Made by a program: the position numbers and the translations under genes | Notes under the pieces: model-generated | The model's database searches: none | Seen by the model: only the letters and a program-made list of their open reading frames with translations | Told to the model about the DNA's origin: nothing | In this document: positions 36,001 to 47,241 of the stretch, one piece after another | Numbering within the stretch: the stretch's first letter is position 1 | How the letters are laid out: each line of letters begins with the position of its first letter | Assembly: GCA_000708835.1 (NCBI GenBank) | Contig: DF236998.1 | Coordinates: 215,629 to 279,628 of the forward strand | Source of the DNA: Klebsormidium nitens | Lineage: Eukaryota; Streptophyta; Klebsormidiophyceae; Klebsormidiales; Klebsormidiaceae | Reading direction: 5' to 3' | Length of the DNA stretch: 64,000 bases

Positions 36001-37844
36001 CCCACATCCTCCAACTGATTCTTCAAATCCACGCCGGCAAAACGCCGAAAAGCCCCGCAAAGTCGCAGGGGGGTGATTTGCCCCCGGCTCCAGGCCCCCC
36101 TCAACTCCCCAGCGTAACATCCCCCCATTTCCCTAGTGAGCGAGCCGCTTCGGGCGGCGAGGTTGGCGCGTCCGGGCGCGATCCGCGCAACGGGGAAGAG
36201 GCACCATTTTCGCGGAAGGATTCCGGCGGAACGGTTCCTGGGGTTGCTGTTGGCGGCGGGGGTGGCGATGTTTCTGCGGGGGGCAGAATGGGCGGTCCAG
36301 GAACAAGTCTCCTTGCTGAGCGAGGCTCGGAGCCTCCAAACGGAAGACGGAACGCCGACCCTACGGCGGAACTCTCGAACGGAACAGCAGCGGAGGCCCC
36401 ACTGCTGCAGTCAAACGCGGGACCTGCCTACCAACTAGAGCGGGAAGAGTCAGCGTGGCGGTCCATTACCGGGCACATAAGACGAGGACCTTGTAGAGGG
36501 TCAGACGCCGACGGCCGCTCCGATCAGGACGCTTTACCGCGGCCGTTTGCGAGCGGCCAAGCAGAGCGGGAGAGTTTATTGCGGCGAGATTCCAGTGGCC
36601 AACTAAAGCGACCATTTTTGGCACACCCAGGAGTTGATGGCCAACTAGAGCGGGAGGGTTTGGCGGGGCCGGAAGCTGGTGCCGCGCTAGAGTATCATTT
36701 GCCGGAAAGCAGCGGCCAACTAGAGCGGAAACTTCCCGAGACCGAGTGGGCGGACGGCGGGCAGAGCATTGCGGACGGGATCGGGGCCGCGCTCGCGAGC
36801 GGAGAACACGCGGGGCCGCTCGCTGAGGCCTTGTATTCGTTTGGTCTGTCAATTTTTGAAAAAGCGGAGCATAACATGCCGTCAACACGGGTCGCGGTGG
36901 CGGCGGGTGACTTTGTGGACTTGCCGGTGAAGGGGGCGCACTCGATCACGAGTTTCTTTCAGGCCGGGGAGGTGAGGGGCGTGGCGGGATCGGGGGGTGC
37001 TGATGGGGATAACGGAAAGGGGGGGGAGAGAATTAACGAGCGCGAAAAGGAGAGGGTGACGCGCTTGAGTGGGGGGAAGCAGAAAAGTCACGGGATCGCC
37101 CGGTTCTTCGGGCAGAAGGGATTTGCCACTGGACACGTGGCAGCACAGTCAGGGGCGGGGAGGGCTCACGGACCTCCGCAAGGGAGTGCCGTTGAGACGG
37201 GAGAGCGTGCTCGAGGGAACGAGCTTTTGGGCCTCGAGAAGAGTCAGCCTGAGAGCCCAGACGTGCACGTGGGTGCTGTGCGTAAAACCCGCGCAGCTAA
37301 CCGGATTGTAGAAGGTTTGGAAGGAAATGGAACGGAGAAGAAGGTACGGGATCGCGTCGCGAGCGACCAAGTCGCGCAGCTGATGGGCAACCGGTCGCTG
37401 GAACCTGAGCAAGAGGGGAAGGAGGTCGATCGAAATCTTGACAAAGCGGGCAGTGACAAAACGGCGTGTGGAGAGCAGGCCGAGCCCCGTACTAGTAACT
37501 CGGCTGTGAGTGCAGATGCGCCCGAGATGCTGACGGGTTTGCAGAGTAGCGTCTTTGGTAAACTAAGCGCAAATGTTGCGGACAGGCTAGAACATGATAG
37601 AAGAAAGTCGGACGCGGGCGCACTGTGTCCGGAATTGTCCGCGGTAGACGTCCGTCAGCAGCAGCGGCTGATGGCGGACTTTGAGAGGCAGAAGCGGTTC
37701 GCCGCACTTGTAAAGAAACGGGAGTCGGAAGCGGGAGGCAGGGGGGGTGCGTCCCACGGCAAAAAGGGGGGCCAGAAGAGGAAAGAGCGCTCTCAGGAGG
37801 GGGCCGAAGGGCAGCAGAGAATCTCGTCATTTCTCAAGCATTAG
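33047..37844 (+). CDS. POLH: DNA polymerase eta (Y family)
   Basis: Four exons, 33047-33811, 34351-34568, 35474-35572 and 35945-37844, close in phase to 993 residues. This is the translesion polymerase that copies past UV photoproducts. Metal-binding residues are D9 in VIVHVDLDAFYA and D114/E115 in KASIDEAYLDL. Other family blocks are GLIAVNYAARAKGV, YTCSAGIAPNKLLAKLASAMNKP, IRNLGGKMGKELC and MGPWVFRAVRGI. The little-finger domain is short and poorly conserved (HWLRLLSMELAARI, then SKSCPVPPHILQL). The last ~600 residues, almost all in one exon, are disordered and partly repetitive (GQLER motifs). They contain three I-x-x-F-F/L motifs: ITSFF (~695), IARFF (~745) and QQRISSFLKH at the extreme C-terminus, the last a near-consensus PCNA-interacting box. 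I saw no ubiquitin-binding zinc finger. The ATG at 33047 is two residues before the conserved strand. Confidence 0.93.
34562..34745 (+). repeat. Tandem duplication across a POLH donor site
   Basis: acgtcag-gtggggg at the end of POLH exon 2 (donor at 34569) recurs at 34651-34664, 89 bases downstream, followed by the same intron sequence (gatgctga.gtcttt.ggt.gtggagttc..gggcttt). The copy keeps an AG|GTGGGG donor. Confidence 0.85.
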
Positions 37845-38659
37845 ACGGTCCGGTCATCTCATAGTTGACAGTGATCTACATATCGCGCGCGCTTGCCGTC
37901 ACTTCTTACGATTGGTCCCGAATGCACGAAAAGCTCAGCACCCGCACCCACACCCTGCTCAAGAGCTGACTGCATGAGCTCGAGTTTTGAGCATGCATGA
38001 GCCAATTTATGTACATGCCTCACCTGCTTCGAATTAGGGCTTAACTTTTCTCAATATCACCGTTCTATACTGATCTCCGAGTTCGCCGTGCATATTGCAG
38101 GCGTGGCTCACAATATATTAATATGCCACCGGTTCAAGAGGGAAATCATACATATCTGGCAGATGATTGTGTGCTGGCCTGAGCTAGGTAACATCGACGG
38201 CGGGCAGTGTGATATGAACCTCCGTCACACAAATCTACTTAATTCTTTGGCTGCCGGTCTAGTCAGTATATGCTGCATGACGTCTCTTTTCAAAACGCCG
38301 TAGCCACATGATGCACACCGCCTGCACTTTTAATCTTCCATTGAAATTTCAGAGCAGTGACAGTGCTTGATACCATGGCACGTTGTGTCAGAGAACGTAG
38401 GTTTATTGCCCGCATACACACGGGTAGTGCAGGCTGATCCGTACTCAAAGCATACAGAGCTGACTTTTCTGACGCATTCCATCTCCTCTCATCTCCTAGT
38501 CAACGGGAACAACGTCTTGGTGCTTTCGTGCAAAAGCAGTGACAACTCAGGAAGGGCCGGCAACATTTGCACCCCTACATAATCACGATCGCACTGATGC
38601 ATAGGTTCTGAACATGCCCACGTCAACTATTTCTTTGTACGTTGGGCCCTCAAAATTTC
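37845..38659. other. Convergent intergenic spacer
   Basis: This lies between the POLH stop (+) and the Hip stop (-) and should hold both 3' UTRs. No further feature is recognised. Confidence 0.5.
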
Positions 38660-41600
38660 CTACCCTGCCAACCCCATCCCCTTGAGCTTGTCCAGAACTT
38701 GCATCACCTTGGGGTTGCTTGCGTACTTGGCGAATGAGCTAGGATCGCTGTTCACTGTACAAGAATGGAACACGAAGTTTGCACGTGCCTGGAGGGTCAT
38801 CAACACACCTACCAAGGCCAAAGAACCATCACCTCGACAGACGCGGAAAAAGAGCGGAAAGATATGCAACCCCTGCGAATCAGAGTAGCTCGGAACAGGT
38901 TCTTGATGAGACTCAGCAACTCATTGCCTGTGTAAGGTCAGCAGCTCTACAAAGGGGGCCAGAGGCCTGTCCCATCTAGGCGACACTATCGTTGGCGCAC
39001 TTCAAAATGAGGGTGAAGAAGGCTTACTCGCGGAAAGTGCTGCCATGACCTCTGGATCCTGCATGGCTGCCATCAGCTCGGGGTCCTGCAAAGGAAAAAG
39101 AAAGTTTAAATGTCCACTTTTTCGGGTTTTAGGGTTTTAGGGTCAGGATTTTAGGGTTTGATTGTCCCTAAAGCTGCTTCTGAAGCTTGACAAACGCAGC
39201 CCCTTCCACGCACGACGTCTCGATACAGATGACCGGGATTGAAGTTTTCCTTTTGTCGACGTTAGCCTGCCACGCCTTTCCGGGCGGGCGGATAAGGGGA
39301 GTCTGATTGGATGTAGCAGAAGTGACTGACAACGGAACGTTTGACGACCGGAAAAAAAGTTTGGCAAGATCTCGCACGGCCGGTCTACAAAACAGGACGT
39401 ACCGCTCATAGTATAACCCGCTCAATCCAGGGGACGACGCATCGTCGAAAACGTTCAACAATTATTAGCTAAAAACCATCGACGCTCGTAACGCAACCCA
39501 TGCCCCATAGTCGATCAACTTCGTGTCATCAGCGCGCCTTTCTATCGGTAACATTTCGCCCGCTTTCTTAAATTGGACTTGCGCAGAACGATGCTGCAGC
39601 AAAAGGGACGCTCTCAAAGTACAATGTTCGTGGTCGTACCATTACAAGTCGAGCACCTGAACCGACTCCTGACTGTCCCCTCCCTTCAGCTATCCCACAC
39701 CTTAAAGACAAGCTTTTGCGAACCCTACGAGGCTCCTGCCGAAACCTGCATCTGCCACGTGTCCTTTCCCAACCAATCACGGAGGCTCACCTTGAACAGC
39801 TTGCTCATGTCCGGCTGTGCACCCCCGGCCCCTGGAAAGCCCCCTCCCGTTCCCCCGCCGAAACCCCCTCCTCCAAACCCGCCGCCCGCGCCACCGGCAA
39901 ATCCGCCGCCGCCGCGCGCTTCCTCCTCCTTCTTTTGCTGCTCGTATGCACGCTGCCGGGATGGTACGAGTCACGGTCTGAGATTTGGAGGCCTTCAAGA
40001 AAGTAAGTTCGTAGCTCTTTGGGACGTAAGTTTTGGTATCTTCGAGGGACGTACCTTTACGAATACCTCAGGATCCTGTTAAGCCTGATCGAAGACCCCT
40101 GTTGACCGGTTTGTGGCGGAAAGAGCGCACACGAGACCGAACGCAACCGACAAACAAGCGCCCACGAGTGCCTCGGTTCTGACAACGGCTCGTTCGCTCT
40201 CAGAAAGAGGTTGTCGCATACAGACCCTCAAGGCCGTTTGACGATTTTCCGAAATACTCGGCCTTCAAAACCTGCCTTCCGAACAGCTTTTCTCTTACAC
40301 GCTCGGCAAGACGAAGGTATCTGAATCTGCACTGCATCCAAACCTTGGGCTAAGCCGAACTCAGACCTGCGCGGCTTTCTTCCTCTTGGCCATCTCTTTG
40401 GCCTTCTTCTTGTCCTCTCGCTCCTTGGCCCGACGCTCCTTCCGCCGGTTGAAGTCGGCAATCTTCTGCGCCTTTGGCTCGACCTGCAAAGAGCAGGTTA
40501 TGGTCTCAGACCGGAGCAGTGTTGATAAACCAAGTTTGGTTTGTGGTTGGTTAAGTGCCCTTCTACCAAGCGAACCTGGGTTTATATCTGGTTCACTGCC
40601 CTTTAACCATTCTTGGTCAAGGGCAAAAGCTTCCTGTGCCCGGGGGACGTGCGACAACCGAACGAAACCCTGTGAAAGTCCTGAGTGCAAAAGACCGGCA
40701 AAGCATAACCCTGGAGACTTGCATAACACGAACCTGTGATGCATGCGAATCCCGCCAGACTCTGAGGAATGTGTAGAGTTAGAGTCCTCTTTTCAACATG
40801 AAGGAATCCTTGAGGCTACGAGCCACCCAAACAACCTCCACGACTACTATTTGCATGTCACAGCAATGGATCGTGTCCGAACGTGTGCGACTCATGAAAA
40901 TGGAGAAGAAAAGGAACACAAGCGACGAACGTATCCCCTCCCGGGGCAATTTGAATCAAAGGCACCTGCTGGTCTCGCAAACTCCCAATGCACGTATACA
41001 AAGAGCAGGAAGGGCCGAAACGGTGGCAAAGTTTCACGGCCAAGTGCAGCGCACCGTCTTGAGGAACGCGTCTGTCTCCTCGTCGAAGTCGAGCCGGGCG
41101 GCCACGCGCAGGTCTTTGGCGGCCTCCTCCCAGTGACCCAGCAACGCATGCGCCTCGCCGCGCCACTTGTACGGCCGGGCTGAGTCGGGGTTGATCTGCG
41201 GGGCCGCAATTGACGTTTAACGTCCTGTAAGAATGCTTCCCTATACATACTGAGGCTCGGAATTGCGTTTGGGATGCCCCACTTTCTGGAAGCTGCAAGC
41301 CATGCCACTTGTACGGCCGGGCTGAGTCGGGGTTGATCTGCGCGGGGACTAGGGGGCTTACGCTTCATAAGGAAAGCAAAAACAAGATTCTTTCAAGAAC
41401 AGTGTTGAACGGGTATACACCAAAGTTGGTTCCACCAAAAAAAGAGACAATTCTGAAAGGTACAAGCTTGAAACTCAATAAAAGATGCTGGAATAGGATA
41501 GGATCACCTCTTCCTGCAGGATCAAACTTGTCTAATGAGAGCAGCTTTGAGCGTCTAGGCTCATTGAATTCACTAATTGATACATATTGAGAATTTAAAG

Positions 41601-44600
41601 TGGGTCGGGAGGCGTACTTTCGTAGAATTTGAACGCTCTCCGCTTCACAATAGTAGCAATTGACATCCAACCCTTTTGTAAGAATGCTTCCCTAAATATG
41701 CTGAGGCTCGGAATTGCATTTGGACGCCACACTATCTGGAAGCCGCAAGGTTGCTATTCGGGTCATCGGACCCCCACTTCTGTTGATCTCTCATGACCTG
41801 ACCGCAATCAGGGCAAGGCAAGGAGGAACGACTCCAGGACTTCACGGCCGGCTTTAAAGGTCTTCTGGTGGACACCGAACCTGGGCACCGACGAAGTGAT
41901 TCAAACGGTTTCTACCTGTGCGCGCCCAAAAACCATTTATCCAGAATTGCTCTTGTGGAAAGCTTGTGTTTGGCTGGTCGATTGACAAGGACAGACAGTG
42001 AAACGGCAAGGTGGCTGGGACTTACGCAGTTCTACTTCTCTTCGCTTCTCAACTCCCAGCCCATGAACACTTTCGCTGTTCATAATGATTATTTTTATCG
42101 ACGGTTGTGGTAACAAACGTCTCCATCTGAGCTTTACTCCAAGCTACCACAAGGTCATCCCATGATTCCTCTCAGGAAAAGCACATGTGGTATGCGACCA
42201 CACGAGGGTGCTGCCCTTCGCTCACCTTCATCGCAGCGTTGCAGTCTCGGATGGCCGCGTTCGGCTTCTTCGCCTTGATGAAAGCGCTTGCTGCAGATTA
42301 AAAACGTCCCTTACTCTTCGAAGACTGGGCGACTGGCCTTAGGGAGGGTTTGACAATTTCTACAGGAGAATCTTGGGGTCTAGTACAGACAGGGTCTCTC
42401 TAAACAGTCATTCTGCTGACCAGAATTACCCTCCGCCGAGCTGGTCGTGATTTGTTTTACAGCACATGTAATTCCTCCCCTTGACGGCACCTCCCCCCCC
42501 CCCCTCTTCCCCCTTCCTTCCCATCCCCCCATCTAATCTGCTTGGACGATCGCCCGGGCTGCATTGAAAAAGAAGACTAAACCAAACAATCAAATGATTG
42601 ATAAAAATCGATTCGCTTTCGCTTCAGCTTCCACCTCTTGTTAGAGATAGTTCCGATCAGGCTTTGAAGTTTGCCTTCGTACCAGCTCGAGATTCTAGAA
42701 AGACCGTATCAGAGCATGAAGCATGACATTGTCGCACGCAGGTAATAAGATCTGAGGCGTTGTCTGGCGGTGCACCTACCTCTGTTGGCATACAGGATAG
42801 CGGAGGACGGGTTGCGCAGGATAGCCTCGGTGAAGTGCTCAATAGCAGTCGGCAAATCACCTGCAAAACATGTGAAGATTCGAATGGAACGAATGGATAT
42901 CGTCTGCAAAGGGCCGCCAGCTCTTAGTGTGGCCACGTGCGGACTCTAAGAAATGACGGTCAGCTTCGCCAAAGGATCACGAGACAAAATAAGAAATAAA
43001 AGCAGCTGCCGAGATTGAAGTGTACGAGCCTGCTTGACAGAAAGCAACGGACGCAATCTGGTTTTCTTCTTTTGCGAGACAGACTACTCAGGCTAGAACA
43101 GTAAAGTGTCTGAATCTCTCTTTCAACAGAATTGCAAAACATACCTATTTCTGTTCCATGAATGGTATTTCCAATATCAACTGGCTGCTCGAGTAGCTTG
43201 GAACAATTTGAACTTACCCTCGGCCATGGCTTCCATTGCTTTGCCCTTTGACGCAACTGCAGCATCGTAATCCTCCTCGGAAATCTCCTTGGATGAATCT
43301 CCCATCTGCAGAATCAGGTAAGGCAGGCTCGATTGGTGATTGGAAATGTTCTCACTGTTCAACTAAGGTGATAACCTGATTGCAAAAGCTGGCTCTCAAG
43401 TCTGCAAAGCTTTGAAGCAGTGATTCAGAATGACTAGATGCTCTGCCGTTTGGAAAATGAAAGTCGCCATTAGATTCACCTAACCAGACCTTTCCTCCCT
43501 TGCCCAATCTGCGGACCCTATATAAGAGGAAATTTCTCCATAGAATATCCGTTTGTTGATAAGAACATCTTTGTAATAACATCCTCCACTCTCCCACTAC
43601 TTTCCTGTTCCTGAGCAAGCACGACACGCTCAGACTGCCAAAAAAATCTCTCACCTTCTGAGGCTCATCATTGTCGGGCTCAATCACCCCCTCGTTGTCG
43701 TCTCCCAGGTCCAACACCTCCTCTTCTTCTTCTTCTTCCTCTTCCTCCTCCTCCTCCTCTTCTTCCTCTTCTTCTACCTCCTCGTGATTGTGACCGTGAT
43801 TACAACCAGGACCGTGAGTGTGAGAATGGGCTCCATGGGAGTGTGAATGGGCCCCGGCTCCAGCTGCAGCCGCAGGGACCTCGTCCTCCAAGGGGGGCAT
43901 GTCGTCATCGTCGTCGTCATCGTCGGTGTCATCAGCAGCGGGGGCGGGCTTCGCCTGCAGGTGAGGATCGGGTGTTGAGCAGACCAGGCGATGTCACCAC
44001 TGTAACTTGAATGATCCTCAATTTGCTTTCTCAAATCAGTGTATGAGGACGACTCAGATTTCGAGATGTGTGAAGACTGAAGCTGGCCTTCGCAACTGGG
44101 GCAACCAGTATATTGCAAAAGCTGTTGAGCAACTAAAAAGTCCGACTTCCAGTTTGATAACCAGCCTTTGAAGTCGCATGGCTTGTCAAGATCTGAAACG
44201 CGGAGAAAATCCGTCCGTGATAGGCTGGCGCCAAATCTGAGGTTCAAGCAGACCAGTTACTGAACCTAGATCGTCATTAGTGCCTGCTGAATCTCAAAGT
44301 CTGTGGAAGTGATTAATCTGTCAGCACATACCAGAAGGCAGACAATTGATGTTAGCACGACCAACAGTGTTCACCATTATATTGCACTCTTCATTAAATT
44401 GTGACGTACAAACTGAAAGGACGGTCCTCCTCGGTCCTTCATGCCCAGCAAAGGAATGCTAGGCGCAAGATTGAATATGATCAATTCAGCCACAGTGTCA
44501 AAAACCTTTGAGAAAGCGGTATGTCTGGAGGGTGCAGAGTCAATGACGATGTTCCCATCGCTTCAGCCACCAAACCCTTGAAAACGTAATGTAAAGCCTG

Positions 44601-45327
44601 AAACTGTGCCTTCTGCTTCATGTCAAATTCCAAAGTTATGTTCAGGACCTTGCGTCAATGCCTCTTCCTTTTGTGCTGGTGATGCTATAGGAACAAATGT
44701 TCAGCTCCTCCTGGCATTGCTTTTTGATAGTGTTTTCTGGAATAAAGTGACATCTCTGTTCCAGTGATCGAAGAAAGGTCACTGTCTCTAAGATTGTAGG
44801 CGATTAAGGCTACTGATTGGGGTTCATACAAAGCTGTAAAATATGCTGCCTTGAATGCGTAAAGGGATGCAATCAGTTACAGGACTAATGCATTGTCCGA
44901 GGCTTTCCTTCTACTGGACACTTATTGTTGACTTGCATGCCACCGGAAGGATAATAAGCAATCTTGACTCCTGCTTTTTCCTTAACAGACTTGCTGCAGA
45001 TGATGTCTGGACGTCAGAATCAAGATATTCTCCAAAAGCATTATGATAATGCAACAATTGCATTGATTTTCTAGCACCTCCTCCCCATCGCCCAATTCCC
45101 GAAACAATCAAAGAAAAGTTCGAGGCTTGACTCATATGACTTGCCTGCGGTGGTGGTGTGGGTACACTTTTGGTCTTGAAAGCAGCCGCTGGGAGCTTGG
45201 CCCCCAAACTTTCCAGGTACGTGCGGAAGAATGCCAGACGAGGTTCGGCCAGCAATTCAGGATGGGCGTCAACAGCTGATATAAAGTTCTTCAGCTCTGC
45301 CACCTTCTTTGCATCGAGCCCCGCCAT
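38660..45327 (-). CDS. Hsc70-interacting protein (Hip/ST13/FAM10)
   Basis: Ten minus-strand exons: 45327-45145, 43954-43655, 43305-43218, 42860-42780, 42290-42226, 41195-41055, 40483-40367, 39953-39791, 39085-39028 and 38754-38660. They give the full Hip order for about 429 residues: N-terminal dimerisation helix ([18 protein letters not shown]), acidic linker, [16 protein letters not shown], three TPRs ([22 protein letters not shown], shown across exons; [31 protein letters not shown]), a charged helix ([15 protein letters not shown]), a Gly-rich segment and C-terminal DP repeats ([17 protein letters not shown]...[15 protein letters not shown]). Hip binds the Hsp70 ATPase domain and stabilises its ADP state. 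Oddities: intron 1 uses a GC donor; the acidic linker has a His-rich insert and an 18-Glu run; and the Gly-rich exon is out of frame by one base within the aaaa run at 39898-39901, so as written the model needs a frameshift there. Confidence 0.9.
39125..39163. repeat. Short telomere-like TTTTAGGG run
   Basis: Three to four imperfect units of tttagggtttt lie in a Hip intron. They resemble the plant-type telomere repeat TTTAGGG but are far too few to be a telomere. Confidence 0.6.
41162..41747 (-). repeat. Partial copies of a Hip exon 5' edge and of intron sequence
   Basis: The 5' end of the Hip exon 41195-41055 with its acceptor (plus-strand 41162-41203) is repeated almost perfectly at 41303-41343. 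Interleaved with it, an ~80-base intron block at about 41222-41300 (aagaatgcttccct...ctgaggctcggaattgc) is repeated at about 41669-41747. Confidence 0.85.
43722..43860 (-). other. Poly-Glu run and His-rich insert in the Hip acidic linker
   Basis: Within the 43954-43655 exon, an alternating His segment ([19 protein letters not shown] followed by HNH) runs directly into about 18 consecutive glutamates coded by mixed GAA/GAG. The Hip proteins I remember have an acidic linker here but not the His cluster, which could bind Zn or Ni. Confidence 0.8.
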
Positions 45328-47241
45328 TGTGACGTTTCCTTTCAGCTCGCGTAATCAGAGTAATATTGCCCGTTCCCCAGCACAAATGTTGCGCTCTATT
45401 GGTCGCAATTCAGCGCTTGCTGGTATCTGCAAGGATGGTTTCCTTGTCTGGTCAGATTCACAGGTGACCGTGACGCACAAGCAGAGCCCAACTTTGGGAT
45501 CACGGCGCGGCTCCAGCTAGCAGCCTAGCACTCGAAAGGTTAGAACCATGTTCTTCACCGTCGATGAGAAAGTGATCAATTTGACGGCTGAGATGGCATA
45601 AGACGGTGTCCCGACCATAACTCTGGTACTCGGTGGCATTAAGCAGAAGGTTAAGGATAAGGTTATTACAGCCTGACAATGACAATGACAATGTCATTGT
45701 TTAATACAGACGGTTTAATGATAGCAAACACGCGGTTTGCCTGCTCGAACATAGTCAGGGTTGCGTTTCATACTGTGCCTGGGCCAGGCTGGGGTGTTCG
45801 ATACCAATATCGGGTTAAATCTGGAGTTTCCTCTACCTAATACGAATGCCGCCGTTGATACTCTTCTTGCCTACTATAGACTCTACGATAACCACAACAA
45901 TAACCCTCAACTACCGTAACCCCCACCCGTCCCTCGGTGGATACAAGCTCGTGCATGCCATCAAAACTTTGGCCCGCAACCGTCGGTAATATCTCAATGT
46001 TAGAATTTCCAACAAGATTGCTGACCGTAGATGTCAGAGTAGGTGAAACCGTTGCAATCAACGAGCGGTTTGAGAATGCGTCCATGCTGCTCGGTTTGTA
46101 AGCCTAGCCGCGTTTTCTCTTATATCTTATGTCAGTATTCTGTGTAGTTTTTGCAAGTGATACAAGAATCCAGGTTCAGGAGGAAATATTGGAAAGTACA
46201 TCGTACAGCAACCTTGAAATCTTTCTCTAGGCCATCGAAGGTCGACAAACTTAGCGATCGTCTGCGTAGGTAATGTTTGCATTTGTACATCTCAGGAGGG
46301 CATTCCCTCTGGAAGATTTCCGCAATGTCAAGCTCAGCCTGGAAGATCTGCGCCGTAAGCGGCGGACGCCGTTTCGAGTGCAAGAGCCGGCAGCTGCTGT
46401 TGGTCCGCTTTCAACATTTCTATATGTCTATTCCGCTGATCGATGAAGACATGCCCAATCTACTGGCTTCCTGAGCACCTTCACTCGCTGTCTTCACGCA
46501 AGCAAAGTGCAGCGCTAAATGGCGGCCAAGTTTGCTAAAATTGCGTCACCACTCCTGCTGATATCAGCTGCGAGATCAACCTCTGCTGATCAGCAGCTCA
46601 GCAGACTGGCTGCTAACATGCCTTGTACAGCTCTTTTTTATTGCGCTACCTTCTTCTGAAAAAGAATCGGGTGCACTCTGACGGCGTTCAGCAGGGCTTC
46701 ACGAACCTCATTCTCTTCCAATACCTGGTACATGACTCCAGCAAGAAGGCCTACCAAGCCAAGACTGACTTGCCTTGAACTTAGAACGTCAAGTGTTGAA
46801 ATCCTAGTGAGCTGCAGTTAGTCGCAGCTGGCTTGAGAACATGTCTTCAGCTGCAGTTTTGGCAGCCATGTCCTCAAATAGACAAGGGAGTCGGAGATGG
46901 ACAAGCATCAGAAACAGAAGTGTTGTAATTGTGAATACCTTGTTGTTCCAATCAGCCCCAAAGGTGCTTGAACCCAGCCGAGTAGGAGCCAAGACTGAAC
47001 AAGGGAAAGCTCCGGCAGCATTCATAAGCAGAGCTTCTGATTCAAAACAAAGAAAGCGGAAGCAGAAAGAAGAAGTCCTTCAGTTGCTTGCAAGAGAAAA
47101 CCTCACGCTGCCTGCAAACCAAAGCCCGTACTTCCCTATACGAACTTTCGCAGCCCTCCTCAGCATTGGTCCTCAGCTCTCCTTCCGAAACGCCAGCAGT
47201 ACCTTTAAACCACGAACTCCACCTGAGAGCGCACTCTCGCA
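45328..47241. other. Divergent intergenic region
   Basis: This lies between the Hip start (-) and the expansin-like start (+) and should hold both promoters. A tgacaa triplet repeat with a small palindrome sits at about 45675-45703, and a perfect 14-bp palindrome (ctgctgatcagcag) near 46582. Open frames here, for example minus 45837-46085, have no recognisable motif. Confidence 0.5.

Noticed and set aside
39125-39163. Telomere or chromosome end
   Set aside because: Only three to four imperfect TTTAGGG-like units, inside a Hip intron and flanked by exons.
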